From Pseudomonas fluorescens (GTDB taxonomy: Bacteria; Pseudomonadota; Gammaproteobacteria; Pseudomonadales; Pseudomonadaceae): a stretch of 64,000 nt of DNA. The stretch spans positions 5,767,001 through 5,831,000 of the forward strand of contig NZ_CP015637.1 in NCBI RefSeq assembly GCF_001708445.1. Reading direction: 5' to 3'. Each line of letters starts with the position of its first letter. Positions within the stretch are counted from its first letter, which is position 1. Below, piece after piece: positions 18,640 to 26,998 of the stretch. A program made the translations under genes and the position numbers. The notes under the pieces are model-generated. The model was not told where the DNA came from, searched no databases, and was given only the letters and a program-made list of their open reading frames with translations.

Positions 18640-19338
18640 ATGACTCAGTCCATCTGGAGCAAATTGTTCACCGCGCTGCGTGGCGGTGCCAATGAAGTCG
18701 GCGAATCGATCGTCGACCAACAGGCCCTGCGCATTCTGGATCAGGAAATTCGCGACGCCGACACCGCGCTGGCCAACGCCAAGCGTGAACTGGTCAGCAT
18801 CATGGCCAAGCACAAATTGGCGACTGATCGCGTCAACGAGTACGACGCCAAGATCAAGGACCTGGAGTCCAAGGCGGTGGCTGCCCTGCAGGCCAATCGT
18901 GAAGACCTCGCCCTGGAAGTGGCCGAAGCCATCTCGACCCTGACCAACGAGCGGGATGTGGAGCACAAGCAAGCCACCGAGTTCGGTGGCTATGCCGAAA
19001 GCATGCGCAAGGACATCACCAAGGCCGAAAGCCGGATCAAAAGCCTGCGCCAGCAAGTGGATATGGCCAAGGCTCGCGAAAGCGTACAGAAGGCCCAGGT
19101 CAGCGCCTCCATCGCCAGCGGCGGTGCCAACGGCAAGCTGGAAACCGCCGTCGGTACGCTGAATCGTTTGCAGGCCAAGCAACAGCAGCGCGCCGCTGAA
19201 CTGCAAGCCCAGGATGAACTGGCGGATGCATCGACCGGGACCGACCTGGAGCGCAAGCTGCGCGAAGCCGGCATCACGCCGAACGAAGGCAGCGCCAATG
19301 CGATTCTGGAGCGTCTGAAGCAAAAGTCGGCGGAGTAA
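18640..19338 (+). CDS. yjfJ: PspA/IM30-family protein (YjfJ-like)
   Basis: A 232-aa protein, almost entirely coiled coil, with the PspA/IM30 layout: N-terminal amphipathic helix (SIWSKLFTALRGGANEVGESIVDQQALRILDQEIRDAD), then long helices with heptads to about residue 200. PspA/Vipp1 proteins assemble on the inner membrane and buffer envelope damage. The usual partners pspBC/F are absent; the neighbours are YjfI, a rhomboid, a channel and YjfKLMC. A terminator-like hairpin sits 18 bases past its stop, so this gene and yjfI may be made in excess of the rest. Confidence 0.92.
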   Translation: MTQSIWSKLFTALRGGANEVGESIVDQQALRILDQEIRDADTALANAKRELVSIMAKHKLATDRVNEYDAKIKDLESKAVAALQANREDLALEVAEAISTLTNERDVEHKQATEFGGYAESMRKDITKAESRIKSLRQQVDMAKARESVQKAQVSASIASGGANGKLETAVGTLNRLQAKQQQRAAELQAQDELADASTGTDLERKLREAGITPNEGSANAILERLKQKSAE

Positions 19339-19355
19339 GCAGCATCGCCGCAGGG

Positions 19356-19380
19356 AGGGCAGTGTCTGCCCTTCTTTTTT
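19356..19380 (+). terminator. Internal rho-independent terminator/attenuator
   Basis: AGGGCAG-TGT-CTGCCCT followed by TCTTTTTT. A perfect 7-bp GC-rich stem with a U-tract between yjfJ and the rhomboid gene. Since the next genes lack an obvious promoter in the 56-base gap, it probably trims rather than ends transcription. Confidence 0.75.
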
Positions 19381-19394
19381 ACGTCGAGGTCAGG

Positions 19395-19955
19395 ATGGAT
19401 GCCCTGAAGGGTTTCAAGACAATCGCAGGCTTGGCCTTGTTCATGGTCGCGCTGCAACTGCTCAATGTGGCGACCGGTTACAGCCTCATGGCGTTCGGCC
19501 TGATCCCGAGAACGCTGCAGGGGCTGCCCGGCATCCTCACCTCACCGTTTTTGCACGGGTCGTTTGCCCACCTGAGCGCCAACCTGGTTGCCTTTTTGAT
19601 CCTGGGCACCCTGGTGATCATCGAAGGGCTCAATCGGTTCGTTACCGTCAGCGCGATCATTATCCTGCTGGGCGGTTCACTGCTCTGGTTGTTCGGTTTT
19701 GCGGGCATACACGTGGGGGCCAGCGGCTGGGTCTTCGGGTTATGGGCCTACCTGTTATCGCGCGCCTGGTTCCACCGGAGCTGGAGCAACCTGATAACGG
19801 CCGGTGTCGTAGCGGTACTGTATGGCGGCCTGATCCTTGGCTTCCTGCCGCGTCAGGGTGTTTCCTTCGAAGGGCATCTGTTTGGTGCATTCGCCGGATT
19901 TATTGCAGCCAAGGTACTTCTCTCCAAACCACGCAGCAGGTTTAATGCCGGCTGA
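19395..19955 (+). CDS. Rhomboid-family intramembrane serine protease
   Basis: A 186-aa protein with six membrane segments. Active-site features are present: HGSFAHLSAN in the second segment region, the nucleophile Ser110 in VGASGWVFG, and His161 in EGHLFGAFAG, giving the Ser/His dyad of rhomboids. ATG 19395 follows GAGGTCAGG. It lies between the PspA-like gene and a channel gene, so it may cleave a membrane protein of this operon; the YjfM-like lipoprotein or the channel are possible targets, which is inference. E. coli's yjf operon lacks it. Confidence 0.92.
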   Translation: MDALKGFKTIAGLALFMVALQLLNVATGYSLMAFGLIPRTLQGLPGILTSPFLHGSFAHLSANLVAFLILGTLVIIEGLNRFVTVSAIIILLGGSLLWLFGFAGIHVGASGWVFGLWAYLLSRAWFHRSWSNLITAGVVAVLYGGLILGFLPRQGVSFEGHLFGAFAGFIAAKVLLSKPRSRFNAG

Positions 19956-20027
19956 ACGCACTTGAGCATCCAGACGTCGAGGCGATGGCGTGATCAGGAA
20001 TCAAGTACCCAGGGAGTCAGGGACGGA

Positions 20028-21062
20028 ATGTCGATTTTTCTTTTGCTGCGCATGTACGCCTCCTCCCTCTTTCACCGTTTCGGCTGGGCAGGCCTGGTCG
20101 TTGCCTTGGGCGTTCACCTGAGCACGGCTTATCTGGGCCTGGTGTTCCTGGGCGAGCAGCACCTCACAGCTCTCGCCACGTTTGTTTACTTCTATCTCAC
20201 CACCACGCTGACCGTCGGCTATGGCGATCTTGCGCCACAGACCTCGGCGGGGCGCGTGTTCGTAGCGACCTGGGTCATGCTCGGCGGCATTGCGCTGCTG
20301 ACGGCAGCCATCGGCAAAACCACCAGCACTGTCATCGATGCATGGAGAAAAGGCATGAAGGGCAAAGGCGATTTCACCGGCAAGGTCGGCCATACCGTGC
20401 TCATCGGCTGGGAGGGCGCGTCCAGTGAGCGGGTCATCGAGTTATTGCTTCAAGACGAAACCTCGAACGACAACCTGATCGTCATCTGCGATTGCACCCT
20501 CGAAGAAAACCCGATGCCGGGCAAAGCGGCGTTCATCCGTGGTGAGAGCCTGTCCTCCACAGCGTTGTTGCTGCGTGCCGGTGTGCCCGGCGCCGAGCGT
20601 GTGCTGGTGCGAACCCCGTCTGACGATTTGACGCTGGCCACCGTGCTGGCGGTGAATCAACTGAGTCCGGTCGGGCATGTCGTCGCCCACTTCAATGAAA
20701 GTGAAATTGCCGCACTGGCCAGTTCCTACGCCCCCAGCCTGGAATGCACGTCAAGCATGGCCATCGAAATGTTGGTGCGCGCCTCCCAGGATCCCGGCTC
20801 GTCGGTGGTCATCAATGAGTTGCTGTGCGTGGGGCAGGGCGCCACCCAATACCTGATGAGATTGCCCGAGGCGTTTGAAGCAACGTTCGGCGATCTGTAC
20901 ACCCAAATGAAAGAGCGCCACAACGCCACCCTTATCGGCTATCGCGCCAAAGGTGCCCAGCAACCCTCGATCAACCCGCCCAGCGCTACGCGCGTTGAAG
21001 GCGGCGAACTCTTCTACATCGCCTCCACCCGCCTCAAGGAAATTTCCAATGGGATGGTTTAA
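20028..21062 (+). CDS. Potassium-channel-like protein with TrkA-N-type domain
   Basis: A 344-aa protein: two membrane helices (about 17-38 and 82-100) around a pore loop with the K+ filter TVGYGD (residues 62-67), then a cytoplasmic region starting GHTVLIGWEG that resembles an RCK/TrkA-N Rossmann domain. The nucleotide-binding glycine pattern is only partly kept (GWEGASS). ATG 20028 follows an AGGGA-rich leader and starts just before the first helix, so I prefer it to a TTG at 19962. Its end overlaps yjfK by 14 bases, so translation is coupled. Confidence 0.9.
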   Translation: MSIFLLLRMYASSLFHRFGWAGLVVALGVHLSTAYLGLVFLGEQHLTALATFVYFYLTTTLTVGYGDLAPQTSAGRVFVATWVMLGGIALLTAAIGKTTSTVIDAWRKGMKGKGDFTGKVGHTVLIGWEGASSERVIELLLQDETSNDNLIVICDCTLEENPMPGKAAFIRGESLSSTALLLRAGVPGAERVLVRTPSDDLTLATVLAVNQLSPVGHVVAHFNESEIAALASSYAPSLECTSSMAIEMLVRASQDPGSSVVINELLCVGQGATQYLMRLPEAFEATFGDLYTQMKERHNATLIGYRAKGAQQPSINPPSATRVEGGELFYIASTRLKEISNGMV

Positions 21063-21723
21063 ACAGTTGATGGGGCTTGAGGCCCCACAAGCGACTACAC
21101 AATCGAAAGGCGCCGCCGCCGAACCGCTGCCGACCAGCGGGCCTCTGGGCCTGGCACCGGGCAAAGGCGTGATATTCGATGCGACCCTGAAGTTGTTGCT
21201 CGACGGGAAAACCACAGTGGTTATCCCCGGCTCCCAGGAAATCTGGAGTAACGGCACCGTGGACCTCGGGCAGTCGACCTGGCTGTCGCGCTATTACATG
21301 AACGACGAAGACTACTGGTTGCAGGTGCACACCACGGGCGATATCGCCGGGCAGGTCGAGTCGGTGATCCTGTTCAACTACCTGAGTTACGTCACCCTCA
21401 GCAGCGAGGCTGAATTGCGTCGGCTGGCGGGGCCGCAGAGTCTGATCGGGTTGCCGACCTACACCCACAATGGCGTCGAGTACACGCGCGTGTGGGGCAG
21501 CGAGGACGGCCAGACAGAATTGGTGGCCATGAGCGAGCACGTGATAAACCCCGAGGACTCCTACAGTGTCGAGCACCGCTCGATGCTATATGCCCGTGAC
21601 ACAGGCCTGACCGATCGACGGGAGTTTCTGTTGTTCTCTGTCGAAGAAGACGCTGAAGGCACCGTCAGCCTGAGCACGTCGCTGGGCATTTCGCTGTACA
21701 CAACCGACTTGAATGCGCTCTAA
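21049..21723 (+). CDS. yjfK: YjfK-like DUF2491 protein
   Basis: A 224-aa soluble protein of the DUF2491 family (E. coli YjfK). Conserved stretches: MGWFKQLMGLE at the start, the middle WLSRYYMNDEDYWLQVHTTGD and RVWGSEDGQTELVAMSEHV. ATG 21049 is supported by AAGGA eight bases upstream and lies inside the end of the channel gene. No catalytic motif is recognisable. Operon position next to the DUF350 gene is as in enterobacteria. Confidence 0.88.
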   Translation: MGWFKQLMGLEAPQATTQSKGAAAEPLPTSGPLGLAPGKGVIFDATLKLLLDGKTTVVIPGSQEIWSNGTVDLGQSTWLSRYYMNDEDYWLQVHTTGDIAGQVESVILFNYLSYVTLSSEAELRRLAGPQSLIGLPTYTHNGVEYTRVWGSEDGQTELVAMSEHVINPEDSYSVEHRSMLYARDTGLTDRREFLLFSVEEDAEGTVSLSTSLGISLYTTDLNAL

Positions 21724-21738
21724 AAAAGGAAGAAGTCC

Positions 21739-22167
21739 ATGCTAGAAGCTCTCTCCATCTCCCTGAACAAAGCCGCCGTCGTCGGCTTTGTCACCTACAT
21801 TCTGGGGGCGGCGGTGCTGTTCGCGCTGTTCCAGTTCATCTACACCCGCGTTACCCCGCACAAGGAGTTCGAGCTGATCCGGGCGGGCAACGTTTCCGCG
21901 GCAGTCGCCCTGGGCGGCGCCATCGTCGGTTTCGCCATTCCAGCCAGCAACGTGATTGCCTACTCGATCAGCATCCTCGACTTCGTCGTCTGGGCGGTGA
22001 TCGCCGCCGTCGTCCAACTGTTGGCGTTTCTGCTGACCAGCCTCGTGCTCAAAGGCACTTCCGAGCGCATCAAGAGAGGCGAGCTCGCTGCGGGCATCTA
22101 CGTGGCCGCCGTGGCCATCAGCGTGGGCATGTTGAATGCCGCGTGCATGACGCCTACCCAGAACTGA
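21739..22167 (+). CDS. yjfL: YjfL-like DUF350 membrane protein
   Basis: A 142-aa integral membrane protein with four predicted helices (about 10-33, 50-71, 78-101 and 118-138). DUF350 proteins have two repeats of a two-helix unit; the repeats are visible here as VSAAVALGGAIVGFAIP and ELAAGIYVAAVAISVGMLNA. Function unknown; often found with PspA-like or ATP-grasp genes. An AAGGAAGAAG site precedes the ATG. Confidence 0.92.
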   Translation: MLEALSISLNKAAVVGFVTYILGAAVLFALFQFIYTRVTPHKEFELIRAGNVSAAVALGGAIVGFAIPASNVIAYSISILDFVVWAVIAAVVQLLAFLLTSLVLKGTSERIKRGELAAGIYVAAVAISVGMLNAACMTPTQN

Positions 22168-22185
22168 TTGCGCACGGAGCTCCCG

Positions 22186-22899
22186 ATGAAACGAAGCAAG
22201 TACGTCCAGCTTTCGCTGGCAGCGTCGGTCGCCATGGCGATATCCGGTTGTGGGCCGACGGAAAAAACCTACGATTTGCAGAAAAAGTACAACTTCCAGT
22301 CGGTTCAGCAGTGTGCCGATGAAAAGCTTCCAGTGGACGTCTGCTCGGACGCCTACATGACCGCCATGGCCGAGCATCGCCGCATTGCCCCGGTATACGC
22401 CAGCCAGGCCGATTGCGATGCCGACTTTGTCGCGGGCTGGTGCCAGCTGGACTCCAATGGCCAGTTCATTCCCAAGCTGGGCGGTTTCGAACTGACCGCC
22501 GAAGGCCAGGTGACACAATCCCAGGTAGACGCTGCCCAGGCCCAGGTTCCCGGCTCGCAAGCCAGCAGCGGCGGCTCCGGCTTCTCCACCAGCAGCCTGC
22601 TGACCGGTCTGCTGATCGGCAACATGCTGAGCAGCAATCGCAACAGCTACCGCTCCGAGCCTGTGTATCGCTATCGCGATGATCGCGGCGACTACGGCTC
22701 CTCGACGCTCAATCAGCGGGTCTCGAATGGGGCGACGTTTGGCCGCTCGAATCAGGCCAGGTACGGCAGCAGCAATTACACCAACACGCTGCGCTCTTCC
22801 AGCCAGTCGAGCTCCGTGGCGTCGGCCACCTCCCGTGGCGGCTTCGGCAGCAAGGCCAGCGCACGCAGCGGCTGGGGCGGCGGCGGGTCGAGCAGTTAA
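22186..22899 (+). CDS. yjfM: YjfM-like DUF1190 lipoprotein
   Basis: A 237-aa predicted lipoprotein: lipobox AISGC near residue 28, then the DUF1190 region with paired cysteines (QQCADEKLPVDVCSDAY, SQADCDADFVAGWC). The C-terminal 90 residues are Ser/Gly/Arg rich (SNRNSYRSEP, ARSGWGGGGSSS), probably disordered. ATG 22186 is preceded by GGAG. It lies directly before the ATP-grasp gene, as in E. coli. A flexible exported tail next to a ligase gene makes it a candidate substrate; that is a guess. Confidence 0.88.
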   Translation: MKRSKYVQLSLAASVAMAISGCGPTEKTYDLQKKYNFQSVQQCADEKLPVDVCSDAYMTAMAEHRRIAPVYASQADCDADFVAGWCQLDSNGQFIPKLGGFELTAEGQVTQSQVDAAQAQVPGSQASSGGSGFSTSSLLTGLLIGNMLSSNRNSYRSEPVYRYRDDRGDYGSSTLNQRVSNGATFGRSNQARYGSSNYTNTLRSSSQSSSVASATSRGGFGSKASARSGWGGGGSSS

Positions 22900-22910
22900 G
22901 GAGCCGGGCC

Positions 22911-24068
22911 ATGAAGAAAATCCATTGCGCAGAACGTGATGACTGGAAACAGACGGCTGAAAACCTTGGCTTTCTGTTCCATACCATCGACGACGAACCC
23001 TACTGGGACGAGAGCGCGTATTACCAGTTCACGCTCAAGCAAATCGAGAACGACCTCGAAGACCCGACCACCGAGATCCATGACATGTGCATGGACCTCG
23101 TGGCCCGCGTGGTCCAGAGCGAAGAGCTGCTCGAGCGCCTGAGCATTCCCGCGCCCTTCTTCGACATGATCAAAACCTCATGGCTCGAAGGCCACCCGCA
23201 CCTGTACGGGCGCATGGACTTCTCCTACAACGGCACCGGGCCCGCCAAGCTGCTGGAACTCAACTACGACACACCGACCAGCCTCTACGAGGCCGCGGCA
23301 TTCCAGTGGGGCTGGCTGGAGCAATGCATCGAACGCGGCTTGCTGCCCAAGCATGCCGACCAGTTCAACAGCATCGACACCAAACTCCACCAGGCTTTCG
23401 CTCAACTGCAGGTCAACCAGCCGTTCTACTTCGCCTCCATGAAAGACTCGGTCGAAGACAAAGGCACCACCGACTACCTGCGCCTGGTCGCAGAAAAAGT
23501 TGGCATCGAATCGCGCCACATCGACATCGAAGACATCGGCCTGACCGCAGAAGGTCGCTTCGTTGACCTTGAAGATCGCTGGATTCCCCACCTGTTCAAA
23601 CTGCACGCCTGGGAATTCATCTTCCACGAACCCTTCGGCGCTGCGATCGCCGAGAGTGACACGCAGTTCTTCGAACCCGCCTGGAAGGCCATCCTCTCCA
23701 ACAAAGGCGTCTTGCCGCTGCTGTGGGAATTCAACAAAGGCCACCCCAATTTGCTCGCGGCCCACCTGGATACCGACCCAGGTAAAGCCGTGCCAAAGGG
23801 CTGGGTGCGCAAGCCGTTCTTCTCGCGGGAAGGGGCCAACATCGAGCTGCAAACTGCTGACGGACTGATCGTGAAAGAAGACGGCCCCTACACGGACGCG
23901 CCGTTTATCCTTCAGGAATTCGCACCGCTACCGCGGTTTGGGGACAGCTATACGTTGATTGGGTCCTGGGTGATTGGGGACCAGGCGGCGGGGATTGGGG
24001 TGCGGGAGGATAATAGTTTGATTACCAAGGATTCGAGCCGGTTTTTGCCGCATTTGATATTGGATTGA
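22911..24068 (+). CDS. yjfC: YjfC-like glutathionylspermidine-synthase-family ATP-grasp ligase
   Basis: A 385-aa protein of the GspS-like ATP-grasp family. Conserved blocks: GRMDFSYNGTGPAKLLELNYDTPTSLYEAAAFQWGWL, the middle EDIGLTAEGRFVD and the nucleotide-binding KPFFSREGANIEL. The amidase domain of true GspSA is absent, so it is a YgiC/YjfC-type stand-alone ligase whose acceptor is unknown. It starts 11 bases after yjfM and is the last clear gene of the operon. Confidence 0.92.
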   Translation: MKKIHCAERDDWKQTAENLGFLFHTIDDEPYWDESAYYQFTLKQIENDLEDPTTEIHDMCMDLVARVVQSEELLERLSIPAPFFDMIKTSWLEGHPHLYGRMDFSYNGTGPAKLLELNYDTPTSLYEAAAFQWGWLEQCIERGLLPKHADQFNSIDTKLHQAFAQLQVNQPFYFASMKDSVEDKGTTDYLRLVAEKVGIESRHIDIEDIGLTAEGRFVDLEDRWIPHLFKLHAWEFIFHEPFGAAIAESDTQFFEPAWKAILSNKGVLPLLWEFNKGHPNLLAAHLDTDPGKAVPKGWVRKPFFSREGANIELQTADGLIVKEDGPYTDAPFILQEFAPLPRFGDSYTLIGSWVIGDQAAGIGVREDNSLITKDSSRFLPHLILD

Positions 24069-24250
24069 GGCTGGAGCTTAAAGGGGCCAAAGATGCTCGG
24101 GTGCGCGTGGCTGAGTTGCTGAAGTGGGCGGTGGCGACTTCGCAAGTGCTCGGTGAGTCACTGGCTGCGCCGCAAACGGCGGTGATGCATTGGGTGGAGA
24201 TCGCGAAGATGGTGGCGGATCGCGCTCTTGGGGGCATACAGCCTAGATAA
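24065..24250 (+). pseudogene. Possible fragment of a DUF3077/DUF6124-like small protein
   Basis: An open frame of 61 codons beginning at a TTG that overlaps the yjfC stop. The stretch RVRVAELLKWAVATSQVLGES...AKMVADRALGGIQP resembles the C-terminal half of small Pseudomonas DUF3077-type proteins, but the N-terminal half and a good start are missing. It may be a decayed remnant or spurious. Confidence 0.3.
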
Positions 24251-24302
24251 TGCTGCTGAGAGGCATATGAGGCGATAATCTGCCCGCGTTAGCTATTCAA
24301 TC

Positions 24303-24320
24303 GTCCAACAGCTGTTGGAC
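24303..24320. promoter_or_regulatory. Perfect 18-bp palindrome, operator candidate
   Basis: GTCCAACAGCTGTTGGAC is perfectly symmetric, and the flanks extend the symmetry imperfectly (AATC left, AATT right). No adjacent promoter is clear. The surrounding 24251-24552 holds no gene I can support, only this palindrome and the hairpin at 24350-24374. Confidence 0.45.
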
Positions 24321-24349
24321 AATTTGGGTTTGTGATTCTTGTGGGCATT

Positions 24350-24374
24350 AAAAAGCCGGCTTGTGGCCGGCTTC
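24350..24374 (-). terminator. Terminator of the S24 repressor transcript
   Basis: AAGCCGGC-CACAA-GCCGGCTT followed by TTT in the minus-strand sense. A strong hairpin about 180 bases past the repressor stop. Confidence 0.65.
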
Positions 24375-24552
24375 TCGGGGACCGCCTCAGCTTGTTTTTG
24401 ACAAACCTCACCAGCCTTCAAATCGCTCAGCCAACATTGCGTCTGGCTGAATAGTAGGGGCATCCGCGGGAACGTCTCCGCTTCGCCAGGCAAGGTGGAT
24501 AGCCTAAGACCACCCCCTGCCAAATGTGCGGCGCATGATACCCACATTCACT

Positions 24553-25326
24553 TCAAATGCCCACCTCCGGATCCGATTTAGAGCCTTCCCAGCCCAGCAG
24601 GTGTTCATCCAGTGGCACCGGTGGGCGGCGGTTGTTGAGGGTGGACCACCAGAATACCCAGCCCACGACCTGGAAGTTTTGTTCGAAGCGTTCCTCGTAG
24701 GTGAGGTGTTCGTCCGGGTGCTCGTTGGCGTTGTGGCTGCGCATGCGCAGGCCGCCGCCCGGGCGGTTGTAGAGGTATTTGATGCGCAGCATGCCGTCGT
24801 GTTCGACGGCGTAGATTTCGCCGTCGATGATTTGGGTGCGGCCGCGGTCGATGGCGAGGGTGGCGCCTTGTTGGATGATGTCGATCATGCTGTTGTCGAC
24901 CATATAGGCGCCTACCGCGCGGTCGGGGTTGACGGTGAGGGTTTCGAGGGTGTGCAGGGAGACGCGGATGCGCTCGGTGGAGGTGAATGACGGGTGGAGG
25001 GGGATCTCCACGTCGATTTTTTCCGGGGGGCAGGCTGGGCCTGTGAGGTATTTGCCGCTCTCTTCGCGGAAGGGGAGTGCTTTCCTTGCAGTGGGGCCGT
25101 CCAGCAGGAAGTTGGCCGGCGGATGTTTGGGGCCCAGGCCGGCGTGTAGCCAGCGGCTGGAGACGCACAGCAGCTCTGCGATCTCGTTGAGTCGGCCCAT
25201 GGGGACGCCGCGTTTGAACCAGTTGTTCACGTGTTGAGGCGTGACGCCGCGGTTCTTGGCGAAGTCGGAGGCGGAAAGATTAACTTCCCGTAATAGCGCT
25301 TTTAAGCGATCACCTGATGTATTCAT
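24553..25326 (-). CDS. XRE-HTH / S24 peptidase repressor (PrtR- or CI-like)
   Basis: A 257-aa protein. N-terminal XRE-type HTH (about 5-62: LSASDFAKNRGVTPQHVNNWFKRGVPMGRLNEIAELL), then an S24/LexA-type domain with Ser146 (YMVDNSMIDI) and Lys183 (LRIKYLY). The 37-residue spacing equals that of the LexA dyad. This suggests RecA-stimulated self-cleavage, as in PrtR or phage repressors. No prophage or pyocin genes are adjacent, so its targets lie elsewhere or have been lost. The start is divergent to nothing; 158 bases separate it from the ppa terminator. Confidence 0.88.
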   Translation of the reverse strand: MNTSGDRLKALLREVNLSASDFAKNRGVTPQHVNNWFKRGVPMGRLNEIAELLCVSSRWLHAGLGPKHPPANFLLDGPTARKALPFREESGKYLTGPACPPEKIDVEIPLHPSFTSTERIRVSLHTLETLTVNPDRAVGAYMVDNSMIDIIQQGATLAIDRGRTQIIDGEIYAVEHDGMLRIKYLYNRPGGGLRMRSHNANEHPDEHLTYEERFEQNFQVVGWVFWWSTLNNRRPPVPLDEHLLGWEGSKSDPEVGI

Positions 25327-25484
25327 AAACGCAGAGTTTACTGGCCGGAAAAACAGATCAAATAAACCATGCGTTGAATCGCGCGAGTAGGATTTTGCTT
25401 AGTTGTGGCTTTATCTTTCGGACTTGCTGGTTAGTTGAACGCTGTGAGTTAAACATTGAACTTGGCGTTTAATTTTCCCCACAA

Positions 25485-25516
25485 AAAAAGCCCCGAATAA
25501 TCGGGGCTTTTTTAAT
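25485..25516. terminator. Bidirectional terminator downstream of ppa
   Basis: AAAAAAGCCCCGA-ATAA-TCGGGGCTTTTTT: a near-perfect stem with A-run before and T-run after. It lies 24 bases past the ppa stop and would work in both directions. Confidence 0.92.
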
Positions 25517-25540
25517 TGCCGGGGCAATGAGGAGCGGGCA

Positions 25541-26068
25541 TCAGCCTTTGTAGGCAGCGACCGACTTCATGATCTCGGCACGGGCGGCGTCTGCGTTGCC
25601 CCAACCGTCGATCTTCACCCATTTGCCTTTTTCGAGGTCTTTGTAGTTCTCGAAGAAGTGCTTGATCTGTTCCAGCAGCAGTGGGGGCAGGTCGGTGTAT
25701 TCCTTCACGTCGACGTACAGCTGGGACAGCTTGTCGTGTGGCACTGCGATCACTTTGGCATCGCCGCCGCCGTCGTCAGTCATGTTCAGGATGCCGACTG
25801 GGCGTGCGCGGATGACCGAACCTGGGGTAACCGGGTAAGGGGTTACAACCAGCACGTCGAGGGGGTCGCCGTCGTCAGCCAGGGTGTTGGGGATGAAACC
25901 GTAGTTGGCCGGGTAGAACATCGGGGTGGCCATGAAACGGTCAACGAACAGGCAGTCGCTGTCTTTGTCGATTTCGTATTTGATCGGCGCGTGGTTGGCC
26001 GGAATTTCGATGGCGACGTAGATGTCGTTCGGCAGGTCTTTGCCAGCCGGAATCTTGCTGTAGCTCAT
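25541..26068 (-). CDS. ppa: Inorganic pyrophosphatase
   Basis: A 175-aa family I pyrophosphatase, which pulls biosynthetic reactions by hydrolysing PPi. The signature DGDPLDVLV is present, along with [21 protein letters not shown] and the C-terminal [25 protein letters not shown] 26068 ([13 protein letters not shown]) gives the usual length. Single gene with its own strong terminator. Confidence 0.98.
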   Translation of the reverse strand: MSYSKIPAGKDLPNDIYVAIEIPANHAPIKYEIDKDSDCLFVDRFMATPMFYPANYGFIPNTLADDGDPLDVLVVTPYPVTPGSVIRARPVGILNMTDDGGGDAKVIAVPHDKLSQLYVDVKEYTDLPPLLLEQIKHFFENYKDLEKGKWVKIDGWGNADAARAEIMKSVAAYKG

Positions 26069-26176
26069 TGGGCGTTGCCCCCGTAGTTGGCCATGGAACA
26101 TGGCCGGATTGGCCTAAAAGTGGCGGCGATTATAGGCATATTCTGACGCCGATGCCATGCGCCAGACGTCGTACGG

Positions 26177-26992
26177 TCATTCGCCTTGTGGCTGATAACG
26201 CGGGTCGCTGGCTTGCAGTTGGTTCAGGCGGGCCAGGGGATCCTGGCGATAAAAGCGGCTCAGTTGCGCATACACCTGTGGATAACTTTCCGTCAGTAAA
26301 TCCGGCGCGCTGAAAAAATATTCGCTGGTGACGGCAAAGAATTCCGCCGGGTTTTCGGCGGCGTAAGGGTCGATAGCCGTCTCGGCGTCGGGGTTGGCAT
26401 CGAGTTGGCGGTTGAGGTCGTCAAACGCGCTTTGCATCACGCTGGCCCACTCCTGCACGCGCATGTCGTGGTGCAACGGCGGCAGGCCGTTGGCATCGCC
26501 ATTGAGCATGTCGAGTTTGTGCGCCAGTTCGTGGATAACCAGGTTGTAGCCTTCCCAGTTGCCGCTGGCCAGCACGCCGGGCCAGGCGAGGATCACCGGA
26601 CCCTGCTGCCAGGCTTCGCCGCTGTGTTCGCCGTCCCACTCATGCTCGACACCGCTGGCGTCGCGATGGCGTTGCGGGCTGAGGAAGTCGTCTGGGTACA
26701 GCACGATTTCGTGGAAGCCCTGGTACCAGTCGAGGTCGCCGAGGTTCATCAATGGCAGTTGCGCCTGGGCAGCGAGCAGCAGACGTTGTTCCTGATGCAG
26801 GTCGACGCCGGGCAGGGCGGTGAGGTGTTTTTCGGCGAGGAATACCACGCAGGCTTCGCGCAGCCACTGGTCCTGTTCGGCGCTGAGGCCGTCGAGGAAG
26901 GTCAGGTGGTGGCGCACCCGATGCCAGGTGTCATCGGCAATCGGGTGCTTGGCCAGCAGGCGCCGGCGACGCCAGGCGCTGAGGGACCACAT
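26177..26992 (-). CDS. MtfA-type zinc-dependent peptidase
   Basis: A 271-aa soluble protein with the HExxH motif in LVIHELAHKLDMLNG near residue 152, and the surrounding blocks of the MtfA family (GPVILAWPGVLASG, ENPAEFFAVTSEYFFSAPDLL, where the last provides the third zinc ligand Glu). E. coli MtfA binds Mlc and relates to PTS control. It starts 6 bases after the DedA gene stop region, so the two probably share a transcript. Confidence 0.92.
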   Translation of the reverse strand: MWSLSAWRRRRLLAKHPIADDTWHRVRHHLTFLDGLSAEQDQWLREACVVFLAEKHLTALPGVDLHQEQRLLLAAQAQLPLMNLGDLDWYQGFHEIVLYPDDFLSPQRHRDASGVEHEWDGEHSGEAWQQGPVILAWPGVLASGNWEGYNLVIHELAHKLDMLNGDANGLPPLHHDMRVQEWASVMQSAFDDLNRQLDANPDAETAIDPYAAENPAEFFAVTSEYFFSAPDLLTESYPQVYAQLSRFYRQDPLARLNQLQASDPRYQPQGE

Positions 26993-26998
26993 GGCCGG

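Noticed and set aside
24293..24547. 84-codon frame on the minus strand after the S24 repressor
   Set aside because: It runs through the terminator hairpin and the palindrome, lacks a ribosome-binding site and shows no known domain.
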